From CAZABP01 sp964483245 (GTDB lineage Bacteria > Planctomycetota > UBA1135 > UBA2386), in assembly GCA_964483245.1 (NCBI GenBank), contig CAZABP010000013.1, forward strand, positions 1 to 64,000: DNA of 64,000 nt, written 5' to 3'. The notes below the pieces were generated by a model, which was given only the letters and a program-made list of their open reading frames with translations, searched no databases and was not told the origin of the DNA. Position 1 is the stretch's first letter. Each line of letters opens with the position of its first letter. Position numbers and translations under genes: made by a program. Positions 47,226 to 56,200 of the stretch are shown here, piece by piece.

Positions 47226-49975
47226 CCGGGACCGACCCGGCGCTCGAGACGTTCGAACGGTTCCTGACCGACTGGCACGAAGGCCGCCCCGGCGTCTCGA
47301 TCGACGCGCTGTGCGACGCGCATCCGGCCGAAGCCGATCGCTTCCGCCGCTGGTGGCAGCAGCTCGTCCGCACTGGCGAAGTCAGCGAGCCCCCACCGAG
47401 CAGCTCGACCGGGACCGGCAGCGCGACCGTCCTCGTCGAAGGCGCGACGTTCGGTCCGTACCGGCTGCAGCGGGAGCTCGGCCGCGGGGCGCAGGGGATG
47501 GTCTTCCTGGCCGAAGACACGCGGCTCCGCCGCGCCGTCGCACTGAAGGTCCTCCCCGCCCATCGCGCGCGCGGTCGCGACTTCGCGCGGCGCTTCGCGC
47601 GCGAGGCGGAGCTCGCCTCCCGCCTCGATGATCCCGGGATCGTCACGATCTTCGAGCGGGGCGAGATCGATGGGTCGGTGTTCCTCGCGATGCGCTGCAT
47701 CGACGGCGAAACGCTGGCCGGCTGCATCGCGCGCGCCGAGCGGCAGCACGACAGCGGCGATCCGCGACTGTGCGTGCGGCTGCCCGGCCCGGACGACGAT
47801 GGCAGCGCGCTCGATGAAGCGCAGGCGATCGCACGGGTGCTGGCGGTGTTCGAGCGGATCGCGCTGGCGCTGCACACGGCACACGAACGCAATCTGATCC
47901 ACCGCGACGTCAAGCCGGGGAACGTCCTCGTCGACCAGCGCGGTCATCCGGTCCTCGTGGACTTCGGCCTCGCGCGCGACGTCGACGAGCCGGCCGTGAC
48001 GCTGACCGGCGATCTGGTCGGCACCCCGGCGTACCTGTCGCCGGAGCAGCTCGCCGCGCTGCGGATCGAGCTGGACCGCCGCACCGACATCTGGTCGCTG
48101 GCGGTAACGCTGTACGAATGTCTGACGCTGCGGCGGCCGTTCGACGGCGCCACGCGGGATCAGCTGTATCAGCAGATCCTGACTGCGGAGCCGGCGCCGG
48201 TGCGCACCCGCAACCCCGCAGTCCCACGCGATCTCGCCGTCGTGCTGACGACCGCGCTGCAGAAGGACCGCAACCGCCGCTACCAGACCGCGCGTGATCT
48301 CGCGGAGGATCTGCGCCGCTTGCGCGCGCACGAGCCGATCCTGGCGCGTCCGCCCGGACCGTTGCGCCGGCTCGCGCAGTGGTCGCGCCGCAGCCCAGCC
48401 CTCGCCGCGACGACCGTGCTGGCGTTCGCCGCGCTGCTGCTCGGGCTCGGCCTCAGCCTCGCCTATGCGCTCGAAGCCCGGCGCGCGCGCACGACGTTCG
48501 CGCGCCTAGCCGACCGCACGCTGCTCGACCAGGCGATCGCGGCGGCTCCCGCGCTCTATCCCGCGCATCCCGGCCGCGTCGAGGGCTTCCGCAACTGGCT
48601 GCAGCGCTACGCCGAGCCGCTGGCGCGGCGACTCCCCGAGCATGCGGCTGCGCTGGCAGAGCTGTGGGCGCAGGCCGATGCACACGAGCTGCCGCGGGAC
48701 CGCAACGACGAACGCGCCGAGCTGCAGGCCACGATCGACGTGTGCCGGCATGGCCTCGAAGGTGATCAGCAGGTGCGGATCCCGTTGCTCCGTCCGGTGC
48801 TCGAGCAGCGTCGCGCACGGGCCGAGGCACGCCTGCGGGAGTTGACCGACGCGGCGCCGCTCGCCACGGTCGCGCGCTTCCGCGACGACGACGCGCAGGT
48901 CGCCTACGACCAGCTCGCGGCGCTCGTGCAGGCGCTGCGCGGGTTCGTGGCGCCGGACGGACTCGCCGCGCGGATCCGCCGCGACGCTGCGCTCGCCGCC
49001 GACGTGCATGCGCAGACCGTCGTCGCGCAGCAGGACGCCTGGCGCGAAGCAGCGGCACGCGTCGCGCAGGATCCACGCCATGCCAGCAGGGTGCTGCAAC
49101 CGCAGGTCGGGCTGATCCCGCTCGGGCCGGACCGGACCACCGGGCTCGAGGAGTTCGCGCTGTACGGCTCCGGCGCGATCCCGCAGCGCGACGCCGGGTC
49201 GGGCACGCTCGCGCTGGATGGCGCAAGCGCGCTGGTGCTGGTGCTGATCCCAGGCGGTCCGTTCGAGTTCGCAGTCGACGAAGGCGGGCTCGACCGCGCC
49301 GCCGAGCAGCCGCCGATCCAGCTCGATTGGTACCTGCTCGGCAAAACGGAGCTGTCGCAAGGCCAGTGGCGGCGGCTCGCGGCCGAGCCCGGACCGGTCA
49401 CCGAGCTGCTGGAGGCGAACGGCTGCGGCACGGACGCGCATCCGGCCGACGGGGTCAGCTGGCCGCGCGCGCGCGAGCTGCTGCAGCGGTTTGGCCTCGA
49501 CCTGCCGACCGAGGCGCAGTGGGAGCACGCGGCGCGCGGCGGGCGTGCGTCGCGACACTGGTGGGGCGATGGCATCCCGACTCGCGCGTCCGCGCCGATC
49601 GGCAACCTGCGCGACGCGAGCCTGCTCGCGGCGATGGTGCCGCAGCGCGTGCCGACCATGCAGTACGACGATGGCGTCGCGCTGACGGCGCCAGTCGGCT
49701 CGTTCCGCGGCGAGCATCCGTTCGGCCTCTGCGACGTCTATGGCAACGTCGCCGAATGGTGCCTCGAGTCATTCGCGCCGGCGACTCCGGCCTGGTTCCC
49801 GGCGCGCGCCGGCGACGGCCTGCACCGCATGCTCGAAACCGAGCAGCACACCGTGCGCGGCGGCTGGTGCTACACGCGGCCGAATGCGCTGGTCGAGGGA
49901 CCGGTGCGCGACGGCGTGTTGACCGACGTCACGCAGACTGGCGTCGGGGTCCGCGCGGCGCGGCGCGTCGAGTGA
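47222..49975 (+). CDS. Ser/Thr protein kinase with C-terminal formylglycine-generating-enzyme-like domain
   Basis: This is a 917-residue protein. A 70-residue N-terminal region precedes the kinase domain at about 75-375: LGRGAQGMVF at 86-95, the lysine in VALKVL at 109, IHRDVKPGN at 226-234, DFGLAR at 247-252 and LSPEQ. One transmembrane helix lies at 396-416. A helical stretch of about 250 residues follows, then an FGE-sulfatase-like (SUMF1) domain from about 700: GKTELSQGQWRRL, DGVSWPRARELLQRFGLDLP, TEAQWEHAARGG, FGLCDVYGNVAEWC, VRGGWCYTRPN. The paired cysteines needed for sulfatase oxidation are not clear, so this part may be a ligand-binding domain. It is translationally coupled to the upstream sigma factor. 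Confidence 0.9.
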   Translation: MTGTDPALETFERFLTDWHEGRPGVSIDALCDAHPAEADRFRRWWQQLVRTGEVSEPPPSSSTGTGSATVLVEGATFGPYRLQRELGRGAQGMVFLAEDTRLRRAVALKVLPAHRARGRDFARRFAREAELASRLDDPGIVTIFERGEIDGSVFLAMRCIDGETLAGCIARAERQHDSGDPRLCVRLPGPDDDGSALDEAQAIARVLAVFERIALALHTAHERNLIHRDVKPGNVLVDQRGHPVLVDFGLARDVDEPAVTLTGDLVGTPAYLSPEQLAALRIELDRRTDIWSLAVTLYECLTLRRPFDGATRDQLYQQILTAEPAPVRTRNPAVPRDLAVVLTTALQKDRNRRYQTARDLAEDLRRLRAHEPILARPPGPLRRLAQWSRRSPALAATTVLAFAALLLGLGLSLAYALEARRARTTFARLADRTLLDQAIAAAPALYPAHPGRVEGFRNWLQRYAEPLARRLPEHAAALAELWAQADAHELPRDRNDERAELQATIDVCRHGLEGDQQVRIPLLRPVLEQRRARAEARLRELTDAAPLATVARFRDDDAQVAYDQLAALVQALRGFVAPDGLAARIRRDAALAADVHAQTVVAQQDAWREAAARVAQDPRHASRVLQPQVGLIPLGPDRTTGLEEFALYGSGAIPQRDAGSGTLALDGASALVLVLIPGGPFEFAVDEGGLDRAAEQPPIQLDWYLLGKTELSQGQWRRLAAEPGPVTELLEANGCGTDAHPADGVSWPRARELLQRFGLDLPTEAQWEHAARGGRASRHWWGDGIPTRASAPIGNLRDASLLAAMVPQRVPTMQYDDGVALTAPVGSFRGEHPFGLCDVYGNVAEWCLESFAPATPAWFPARAGDGLHRMLETEQHTVRGGWCYTRPNALVEGPVRDGVLTDVTQTGVGVRAARRVE

Positions 49976-50009
49976 CGCGCCGCGCTCACGTGCGCGCGCG
50001 GCGCGCGCG

Positions 50010-52064
50010 TCACGGCAGGATCGACAGCTGCGCCGGACCGGCGACCTGCGTCTGTGCGCCGGTGAACAGCAGCGCCGACTGCGTGAACCGCAGACCGGCG
50101 AGCGCCGGCGAGACCGCGGCCGGGATGTTCATCGTCGCGGTCGCCTTCCCCTGCGCGTTCAACACGCCGGCGTAGTTCGGCAGGAACGGCGTGTTGATGA
50201 AGCCGGCCAGGAACGTGGTCCAGGGGTCGATGACCAGCGGGAACGTCACACCGCCTCCGAGCGGCACGCCGGGCGCGAACCCGCTCGAGCCGACGAAGAT
50301 CCCGTAGTTCATGCCGGCGCGCGCCGGCCCGGCATCGATCTCGATCTGATGCGAGAACCCGCCGGCCGCCGACTGCTCGGCGATCCGCGGCGTCAGTCCG
50401 GCCTGCCGGCCGCGCAGCGGAAGCTGGATCTGCGTCGCCGCGCCCGGCGTGATCTGCACGCGCAGGTCGTAGTTGAACAGCAGCGGCGCCATGTAGACGT
50501 AATCGAGCCCCGGCGGCCGCATGTGATCGAGGTTCTCGATCCGCACCACGAGCCGCGAACCGGCCGGGATGATCGTCGCGACGTCGCGCAGCTCGATCGT
50601 GACCGGGTGGTTGCCCGGGTTCCGCCCGCGCACGGCCCCGGTCCCGCCGACCAGGTAGCGCTCGTTGCCGTTGGGATCCTGCGCCAGCAGCGCAACGCTG
50701 AACTGGAAGTCCCCCTGCAGCGCCTGCACGACCGTCGTGAAGACCGGCCGGCCGAACAGCTCCATGTCATCCGGCAGCGGCGCCGACACGAACGGGCGGG
50801 AGACCATCGGCACGCTGGCGAACACCAGCGCCGGGTTGTTGCCGGAGCCCTGGCTCCAGTAGGTCGCGAGGTCGTACGCGGTCGGCACCGTGTGCTTGAT
50901 CGTCGGGCTCGGCTCCGCGGCCGGCGGCGGCACCGACGACAGCGAACCGTTGCCACGCAGGAACAGCGTCGTCGCCGGCACCACCGGCGGCCAGACCGGC
51001 GAGAACCGGTGCTGCCAGTGGCTCGTCGCGCTGCGGTACGGCGCCGCCGCGAGCGGGGTCACGGCCGATTCATAGGCCGGCTCCGCGAGGACCCCGTTGT
51101 TGACGGCCCCTTTCAGGAACCGGTCGAACCAACGCTTCTCGGTGTCGCGGATCCACATCCGTTCGGTGTCGTTCTCCGGCGAGCCGTGGCCGCCGGTCGA
51201 GGCGAGCCCCTTGAACGGCACGCCGGCCGCCAGCGTCTGCAGCACGTCCAGCGTCGCCGACGGGATGTGGTTCTTCTCGTCGTAGGCGCTCATCGCCAGG
51301 ATCGGCACGTTGTTGGTCTGGATCCGCGGCAGCAGGTTGACCAGTGGATCGGCGGCCAGCAGCGTGCGCACGCCGTTGAAGCGGCCGATCAGCGCGTCGG
51401 CCCACAGCGCGGTCGTCTGATCCTGGCCGAGGTTCTCGACCAGATGGCTCGTGATCATCAGGCCACCGGGCAGGTGGTCTTCGAGCGAGTCGAGCCCGGT
51501 GATCTCCATCACCGCCGCGAGGATCACCGGATACGAGTTGACGATGCCGGTCAGCGGCAGCGGCCGGCCGGAGTACGCGACCGCGCGGCGCGAGTGCGTC
51601 CCACCCTGCGAGCGGCCGCCGATGCCCAGCCGGGTCGAGTCCAGCGTCGCGCCGAGCCGGGTCTCGACGATCGCGTAGCACTCGGCCGAATCGAGCAGGA
51701 TCCGGTCGTCGCCGAACGGTCCCGGCATCAGCGGATTCAGCGCCACGGTGTCCCCCTGCCCGCGCACGTCGTACGCGAACGTGACATAGCCGTACTGCGC
51801 GAGCAGGATCGCCAGCTCGCGCACGACCGGGGTCTTGCGGCTGGTGCCGCCGCCGTGGATCAGCTGCACGCCGGGCCATCCGTTCGGCCCCGGGTTCGCG
51901 TTCGGGAAGCGGATGTCGACACGGGTCTGGTAGGTGTCGGACCAGATCACGAGCTGGTCGAGCTGCTGGACGATCGGAAAGCCGCCGGGCGGCGGGGTCG
52001 GGTCCTGTGCGGCCAGCGCCACACTCAGGATCGGGACGAGCAACAGGGTTCGGTCGAGGTTCAT
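50010..52064 (-). CDS. Secreted CocE/NonD-type alpha/beta hydrolase
   Basis: The 684-residue exported protein has a signal peptide (MNLDRTLLLVPILSVALAAQ). The alpha/beta hydrolase core spans about 40-330, with the nucleophile elbow GIGGRSQGGTHS and a candidate His in STGGHGSPEN. The following jelly-roll part (residues 370-560: FVSAPLPDDMELFGRPVFTT, VTIELRDVATIIPAGSRLVV, IENLDHMRPP) is typical of the X-Pro dipeptidyl-peptidase/cocaine-esterase (S15/CocE) group. It should hydrolyse ester or amide bonds outside the cell; the substrate is unknown. The last 125 residues are the shared module (LAGLRFTQSALLFTGA). A good Shine-Dalgarno fixes the start at 52064. Confidence 0.84.
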   Translation of the reverse strand: MNLDRTLLLVPILSVALAAQDPTPPPGGFPIVQQLDQLVIWSDTYQTRVDIRFPNANPGPNGWPGVQLIHGGGTSRKTPVVRELAILLAQYGYVTFAYDVRGQGDTVALNPLMPGPFGDDRILLDSAECYAIVETRLGATLDSTRLGIGGRSQGGTHSRRAVAYSGRPLPLTGIVNSYPVILAAVMEITGLDSLEDHLPGGLMITSHLVENLGQDQTTALWADALIGRFNGVRTLLAADPLVNLLPRIQTNNVPILAMSAYDEKNHIPSATLDVLQTLAAGVPFKGLASTGGHGSPENDTERMWIRDTEKRWFDRFLKGAVNNGVLAEPAYESAVTPLAAAPYRSATSHWQHRFSPVWPPVVPATTLFLRGNGSLSSVPPPAAEPSPTIKHTVPTAYDLATYWSQGSGNNPALVFASVPMVSRPFVSAPLPDDMELFGRPVFTTVVQALQGDFQFSVALLAQDPNGNERYLVGGTGAVRGRNPGNHPVTIELRDVATIIPAGSRLVVRIENLDHMRPPGLDYVYMAPLLFNYDLRVQITPGAATQIQLPLRGRQAGLTPRIAEQSAAGGFSHQIEIDAGPARAGMNYGIFVGSSGFAPGVPLGGGVTFPLVIDPWTTFLAGFINTPFLPNYAGVLNAQGKATATMNIPAAVSPALAGLRFTQSALLFTGAQTQVAGPAQLSILP

Positions 52065-52070
52065 GGTCGG

Positions 52071-52077
52071 TTCTCCT
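52071..52077 (-). promoter_or_regulatory. Ribosome binding site for the CocE-type hydrolase gene
   Basis: The minus strand reads AGGAGAA with the AGGAG core eight bases before ATG. It confirms the start at 52064 even though the frame is open for another 360 bases upstream. Confidence 0.75.
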
Positions 52078-52246
52078 GGGTCGCGCGGCCGGATCGGCCG
52101 CCGCCCGCCAAGTGCCGTTGCCGCCGGAACGCACGCCGTGCGCCCGAAAAACTGCCGCCGCCCGGCGAACCCCTGGCGGTGGCCATCGTTGCGGAGCACC
52201 GACCGAAGTGATTGGATGCCGCGCCCGCATCCCGCCCGCGACCTGA

Positions 52247-53476
52247 TTGAAGACCCGCCCCTCCTCCCGCCGCACGCGCCGCGACGAGCGCGTCGGAGTG
52301 TGGATCTTCGGCGCCCGTGGCGGCCTGGCGACGACGCTGGTGACCGGGCTGCGCGCGATCGCGCGCGGGCTCGCCGAGCCGCAGGGCCTGCTGACCGACA
52401 CGCCGCTGTGCCGCGGGCTGCCACTGGTCCGGCTCGGCAACCTCGTGTTCGGCGGGCATGAGGTCCGCAACGGCTCGCTGCTCGATTCGGCGCGCGAGAT
52501 CCAGCAGAACACCGGCACGATCCCGTGGCCGCTGCTGCAGAAGCTGACTCCGGATCTGCGGCGGATCGACCGGGAGATCCGGCCCGGCACGCTGGTCAAC
52601 TCCGGGCGCACGATCCAGCGGCTGACCGGCGGCAAGCCGGGGGACCGGCCGCTGCGCGCCGAGGTGGAGCGCATCTGCGCCGACATCCGCGCATTCCTGC
52701 GCCGCCATCGGTTGACGCGCTGCATCTGCGTCAACCTGACGTCGACCGAACCCCCGCTGCGCCATGGGCGCGCGCACGCGACGTTGGCCGCATTCGACCG
52801 CGCCCTCGACCGCAACCAGCGCAGCGCCGTACGGCCGTCGGCGATCTATGCGTACGCCGCCGCGCGGCTCGCGTTGCCGTTCCTGCACTTCACGCCGTCC
52901 AACGCCGCCCTGGTGCCGGCAATCCGCGAGCTCTTCGAACTGCAGCACACCCCGTACATGGGCTGCGACGGCAAGACCGGCGAGACGCTGGTCAAGTCGG
53001 CGCTCGCGCCGATGTTCAAGTACCGCAACCTGCACGTGCTGTCGTGGCAGGGCTACAACATCCTCGGTGACCGCGACGGCGTCGTGTTGGCGGATGCCGC
53101 CAACAAGGCCGCGAAGATCGCGACCAAGGACGCCCTGCTGAGCCGGATCCTCGGCTATCCGCTGCACACGCACGTCGGGATCGACTACGTGCCGTCGCTG
53201 AACGACCTGAAGACCGCCTGGGACTTCATCCACTTCCAGGGCTTCCTCGGCTTCAAGATGTCGATGCAGTTCACGTGGCAGGGTTGCGACGCGATCCTCG
53301 CCGCGCCGATCGTGGCCGACATGATCCGCTTCGCCGCCCTGGCCGTGCAGCGCGGCGAGGGCGGTCCGCTGCGGCACCTCGCCTGCTTCTTCAAGAAGCC
53401 GCTCGACGTCGACGAGCACGACCTGCATCTGCAGTGGCACCTGCTGACCGATTACGTCGCGCGTGCAACTCCTTAG
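52247..53476 (+). CDS. Inositol-3-phosphate synthase
   Basis: This NAD-dependent enzyme isomerises glucose-6-phosphate to 1L-myo-inositol-3-phosphate, the only de novo route to inositol. The roughly 409-residue product has the N-terminal Rossmann motif GVWIFGARGGLATTLVTGL, then NTGTIPWPL, VNLTSTEPP, TPSNAALVPA and the family signature MGCDGKTGETLVKSALAPMF near 245-264, followed by VLSWQGYNILGDRDG. The start is uncertain: a TTG at 52247 opens the frame, and a GTG lies at the Rossmann strand. No ATG precedes the conserved region. The product could supply inositol lipids or compatible solutes; no such gene is adjacent. It is divergent from the hydrolase gene over about 180 bp. Confidence 0.9.
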   Translation: MKTRPSSRRTRRDERVGVWIFGARGGLATTLVTGLRAIARGLAEPQGLLTDTPLCRGLPLVRLGNLVFGGHEVRNGSLLDSAREIQQNTGTIPWPLLQKLTPDLRRIDREIRPGTLVNSGRTIQRLTGGKPGDRPLRAEVERICADIRAFLRRHRLTRCICVNLTSTEPPLRHGRAHATLAAFDRALDRNQRSAVRPSAIYAYAAARLALPFLHFTPSNAALVPAIRELFELQHTPYMGCDGKTGETLVKSALAPMFKYRNLHVLSWQGYNILGDRDGVVLADAANKAAKIATKDALLSRILGYPLHTHVGIDYVPSLNDLKTAWDFIHFQGFLGFKMSMQFTWQGCDAILAAPIVADMIRFAALAVQRGEGGPLRHLACFFKKPLDVDEHDLHLQWHLLTDYVARATP

Positions 53477-53678
53477 AAACTGGTCATACGCCCCGTCGGT
53501 GAACGTCGCCGCCGCAGCGGCGCCAGGTTCCGCCGGTTTCGCGGCGTTGTGGTCGCCGCGTCGCGGCGGTGAGAGAACTGCACCGCGCGGCGCGTGAAGG
53601 TTCGCTGAGCTGCTGGGAAGGCCTTGCGGCGGCCCTATCCTGCCCGCGTCCGTCACACCCACCTCTGGAGTTCCCAAC

Positions 53679-55205
53679 ATGCAGGCCTTTCGCACGTCCC
53701 TCCTCGCCGCCACCGCCGCCGCGCTGATCACCGCCGGCGCCAAGGCGCAGGTCGACTTCCTGTACACCAACATCTCGAGCAGCCTCGGCCACTACTACGA
53801 CTGCATCGCGCTGCACGACGGCGCCAGCTCGCGTCCGCTCGCGCAGGAGACGAACCTGCGCACCGCGACCGGCAGCGTGCAGAAGCTGAAGTTCCGCCTC
53901 GTCGACGGCCGGCCGTTCGTCTACTGGATCGACACGATCAGCGACGACATCTGGCGCGCGACCGATCGCAACAAGAACGGTGCGCTCGATCCGAGCGAGT
54001 TCCAGCAGCTGTTCGACTTCGACGCCGCCAGCAACGGCCAGATCGACGAGCTGCAGGGCACCTGGTGGGGTTCATGCGGTGCTGGCAGCGGCACGACCGC
54101 CGGACTGTGGAAGTTCCAGGACGCGACCAACGACGGCGACTTCATGGACGCCGGCGAATCGACACGCGTCATCGCGGCGCCGACGTTTTCGTTCGGCACC
54201 TCACCGGCCTACACCGCGAGCAGCGATGACATCCGCGCCGTCGGGATCCTGCCCAATGGCGACGTGATCTGGCACGAGGACGACAACCGGATGTGGTTCC
54301 GCACCACCCCGGCCGGCGTGACGTCGATCTTCCTGGTCTACAAGACCACGGCGGTGATCGCACCGGCGCCACCGGCGAACCCCGACTTCGGCACGATGCT
54401 GCCAGCGGTCGCCGGCCAGCTCGACCGCGTCGGCGTCGACACCACGAACGGCACGGTCTACCTGGCGCCGAACTTCACGGCGAGCGAGCCGTACGTGTTC
54501 GCCGCGCGCGACCAGAACAACGACGGCGACGTCAACGACGCCGGTGAGGTCAAGCTGTTCTTCGACGGCAACTCATCGACGCCGGCCTGGGGGCCGATCG
54601 ATGACATCGAGTGCTTCGGCGGCGCGGTCTGGGTCAGCTACGAGATCGATCCGGCCAACGATCCGGGCAGCCAGTTCGTCGGCCTGCGCGACCTCAACAA
54701 CGACGGGGACGCGATGGATGCGGGCGAGCTGACCAACATGGGGCGGACCGCGGCGACCGACGACCCGACCGCGATCGGGATCACGGTCGCGCCCAAGGGG
54801 ATGCTCGGGTCGGGCTGCGTCAACGTCGACCTGCGCGCAACCGCGAACCTGAGCACGGCCGGCGGCACGCTGAGCTACCAGCTGCAGGACATCCCGTCCG
54901 CGTTGCAGAACGAGAAGACGGCAGCGTTCGTGTTCCTCTCGGCGACCGGGGATGCCGCGCTGCCGGTGCCCCTGCCCCCATACAACTGCGTGATGGGCCT
55001 GACGCCGGACGTCGTGTTCACGACGTTCGCCGGGTTCTTCAGCAGCGCCGAGCTGACCGGACGCACGGCTGCGATCACGCCGTCGCTGCCGTATCCGGCT
55101 GGTCTGCCGGCGGGACTGAAGCTGTTCGGCGCCGCCCTCTGCGTGCGCGCGACCGACTTCCAGGCGCGCGGTGTGTCGCAGACGAATCTGCTCGTCGTGC
55201 AGTGA
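53679..55205 (+). CDS. Secreted protein with EF-hand/dockerin-like calcium loops
   Basis: I do not recognise a family for this 508-residue exported protein. The signal peptide is FRTSLLAATAAALITAGAKAQ. Five acidic loops fit the Asp-x-[Asp/Asn]-x-[Asp/Asn]-Gly calcium pattern or a looser variant: DRNKNGALDPSEF, DFDAASNGQIDEL, DATNDGDFMDAGE, DQNNDGDVNDAGE and DLNNDGDAMDAGE. The last three share the [ND]DGDxxDAGE form. Calcium binding is likely but unproven. The C-terminal 130 residues are the common beta module (GLKLFGAALCVRATD, TNLLVVQ). A GGAG sequence lies about ten bases before the ATG at 53679. The gene stands alone on the plus strand. Confidence 0.7.
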   Translation: MQAFRTSLLAATAAALITAGAKAQVDFLYTNISSSLGHYYDCIALHDGASSRPLAQETNLRTATGSVQKLKFRLVDGRPFVYWIDTISDDIWRATDRNKNGALDPSEFQQLFDFDAASNGQIDELQGTWWGSCGAGSGTTAGLWKFQDATNDGDFMDAGESTRVIAAPTFSFGTSPAYTASSDDIRAVGILPNGDVIWHEDDNRMWFRTTPAGVTSIFLVYKTTAVIAPAPPANPDFGTMLPAVAGQLDRVGVDTTNGTVYLAPNFTASEPYVFAARDQNNDGDVNDAGEVKLFFDGNSSTPAWGPIDDIECFGGAVWVSYEIDPANDPGSQFVGLRDLNNDGDAMDAGELTNMGRTAATDDPTAIGITVAPKGMLGSGCVNVDLRATANLSTAGGTLSYQLQDIPSALQNEKTAAFVFLSATGDAALPVPLPPYNCVMGLTPDVVFTTFAGFFSSAELTGRTAAITPSLPYPAGLPAGLKLFGAALCVRATDFQARGVSQTNLLVVQ

Positions 55206-55291
55206 CGCGAGCAGCAGGCGCTGGACCTGCAACCGCGCGTCTGGGACCCGGTCCCGGCGCGACGCAGGGATTCAGGAACGCATCCTGACTC

Positions 55292-56200
55292 TTGTCCCGG
55301 ACCACGGTCGCCGCCGATGATGCCGCGATCCCGGCTGGCGCGGCCGTGGGAGGGATGCCGATCACCGACACGAGGCTCCTGCTCGCGCAGGACATGGTCG
55401 AACCAGAGCTCCTGAACACAGGAGCCGGGGTCGTCGCACTCGTCAGCCAGCGCGCGCCGGACAAGTCGGACCCCGAGGCGAACGAGGACGCCGCGGTCGC
55501 GATCCCGCTCGGAGCCGACCGGCTCGTGCTCGCCGTCGCCGACGGCGTCGGCGGCCTGCCCCAAGGCGCGGTCGCTGCGCGGCTCGTGCTCGAGCAGCTC
55601 GTCGACCGCGTCACGGCCGCGGCGGAGCGGGACACCGACCTGCGCGTCGCGATCCTGGATGCGTTCGAGCTGGGCAACCGCGCGCTGTCGGAGCTCGGCA
55701 GCGGCGCCGCGACGACGCTCGCGGTCGTCGCGGTCGAACGCGACCGGGTGCGCTCCTACCACGTCGGCGACACCGGCGTGCTGCTGGTCGGCCAGCGCGG
55801 GCGCACGAAGCTGCAGCCGGTCTGGCACTCGCCGGTCGGCTACGGCGTCGAGGCCGGTCTGTTGGACGAGCGCGAAGCGATGCACCACGCCGACCGCCAC
55901 CTGATCTCCAACTGGCTCGGCGCGCCGGACATGCACCTCCAGATCAGCTCGTCGCTGCCGATGGCGCTGCGGGACACGCTGCTGATCGCGACCGATGGGC
56001 TGTTCGACAACCTGCGGCGCGACGAGATCGTCGAGTTCGTGCGCAAGGGGCCGGTCGGCGAAGCCGCGACGGCCTTGTCCGCCGAGGCACGCCGCCGCAT
56101 GCAGGACCCGCGGCACGGGGAGCCGAGCAAGATCGACGACCTGACCTGCCTGCTGTTCCGTCGGGTTCAGGATCCGGCCAGGATCCGCTCCAGGACCTGA
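55292..56200 (+). CDS. PP2C-type Ser/Thr protein phosphatase
   Basis: This 302-residue PPM-family phosphatase would reverse Ser/Thr kinase signalling such as that of the two kinases in this window. Metal-binding motifs are in order: SDPEANEDAA near 60, VADGVGGLPQGAVAARLVL near 83, RSYHVGDTGVLLV near 153, LIATDGLFDNL near 230 and IDDLTCLLF near 280. There is no transmembrane segment, so it should be cytoplasmic. The start is uncertain: a TTG at 55292 opens the frame and an ATG lies at 55355; either keeps all motifs. The 3' end overlaps the convergent lipoprotein gene by 34 bases. Confidence 0.88.
   Translation: MSRTTVAADDAAIPAGAAVGGMPITDTRLLLAQDMVEPELLNTGAGVVALVSQRAPDKSDPEANEDAAVAIPLGADRLVLAVADGVGGLPQGAVAARLVLEQLVDRVTAAAERDTDLRVAILDAFELGNRALSELGSGAATTLAVVAVERDRVRSYHVGDTGVLLVGQRGRTKLQPVWHSPVGYGVEAGLLDEREAMHHADRHLISNWLGAPDMHLQISSSLPMALRDTLLIATDGLFDNLRRDEIVEFVRKGPVGEAATALSAEARRRMQDPRHGEPSKIDDLTCLLFRRVQDPARIRSRT

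Noticed and set aside
55237..55265. Hairpin GCGTC...GACGC with GGGACC/GGTCCC after the calcium-loop protein gene, as terminator
   Set aside because: The inner arms leave almost no loop and there is no T-run. In DNA of this GC content such short palindromes are frequent by chance.
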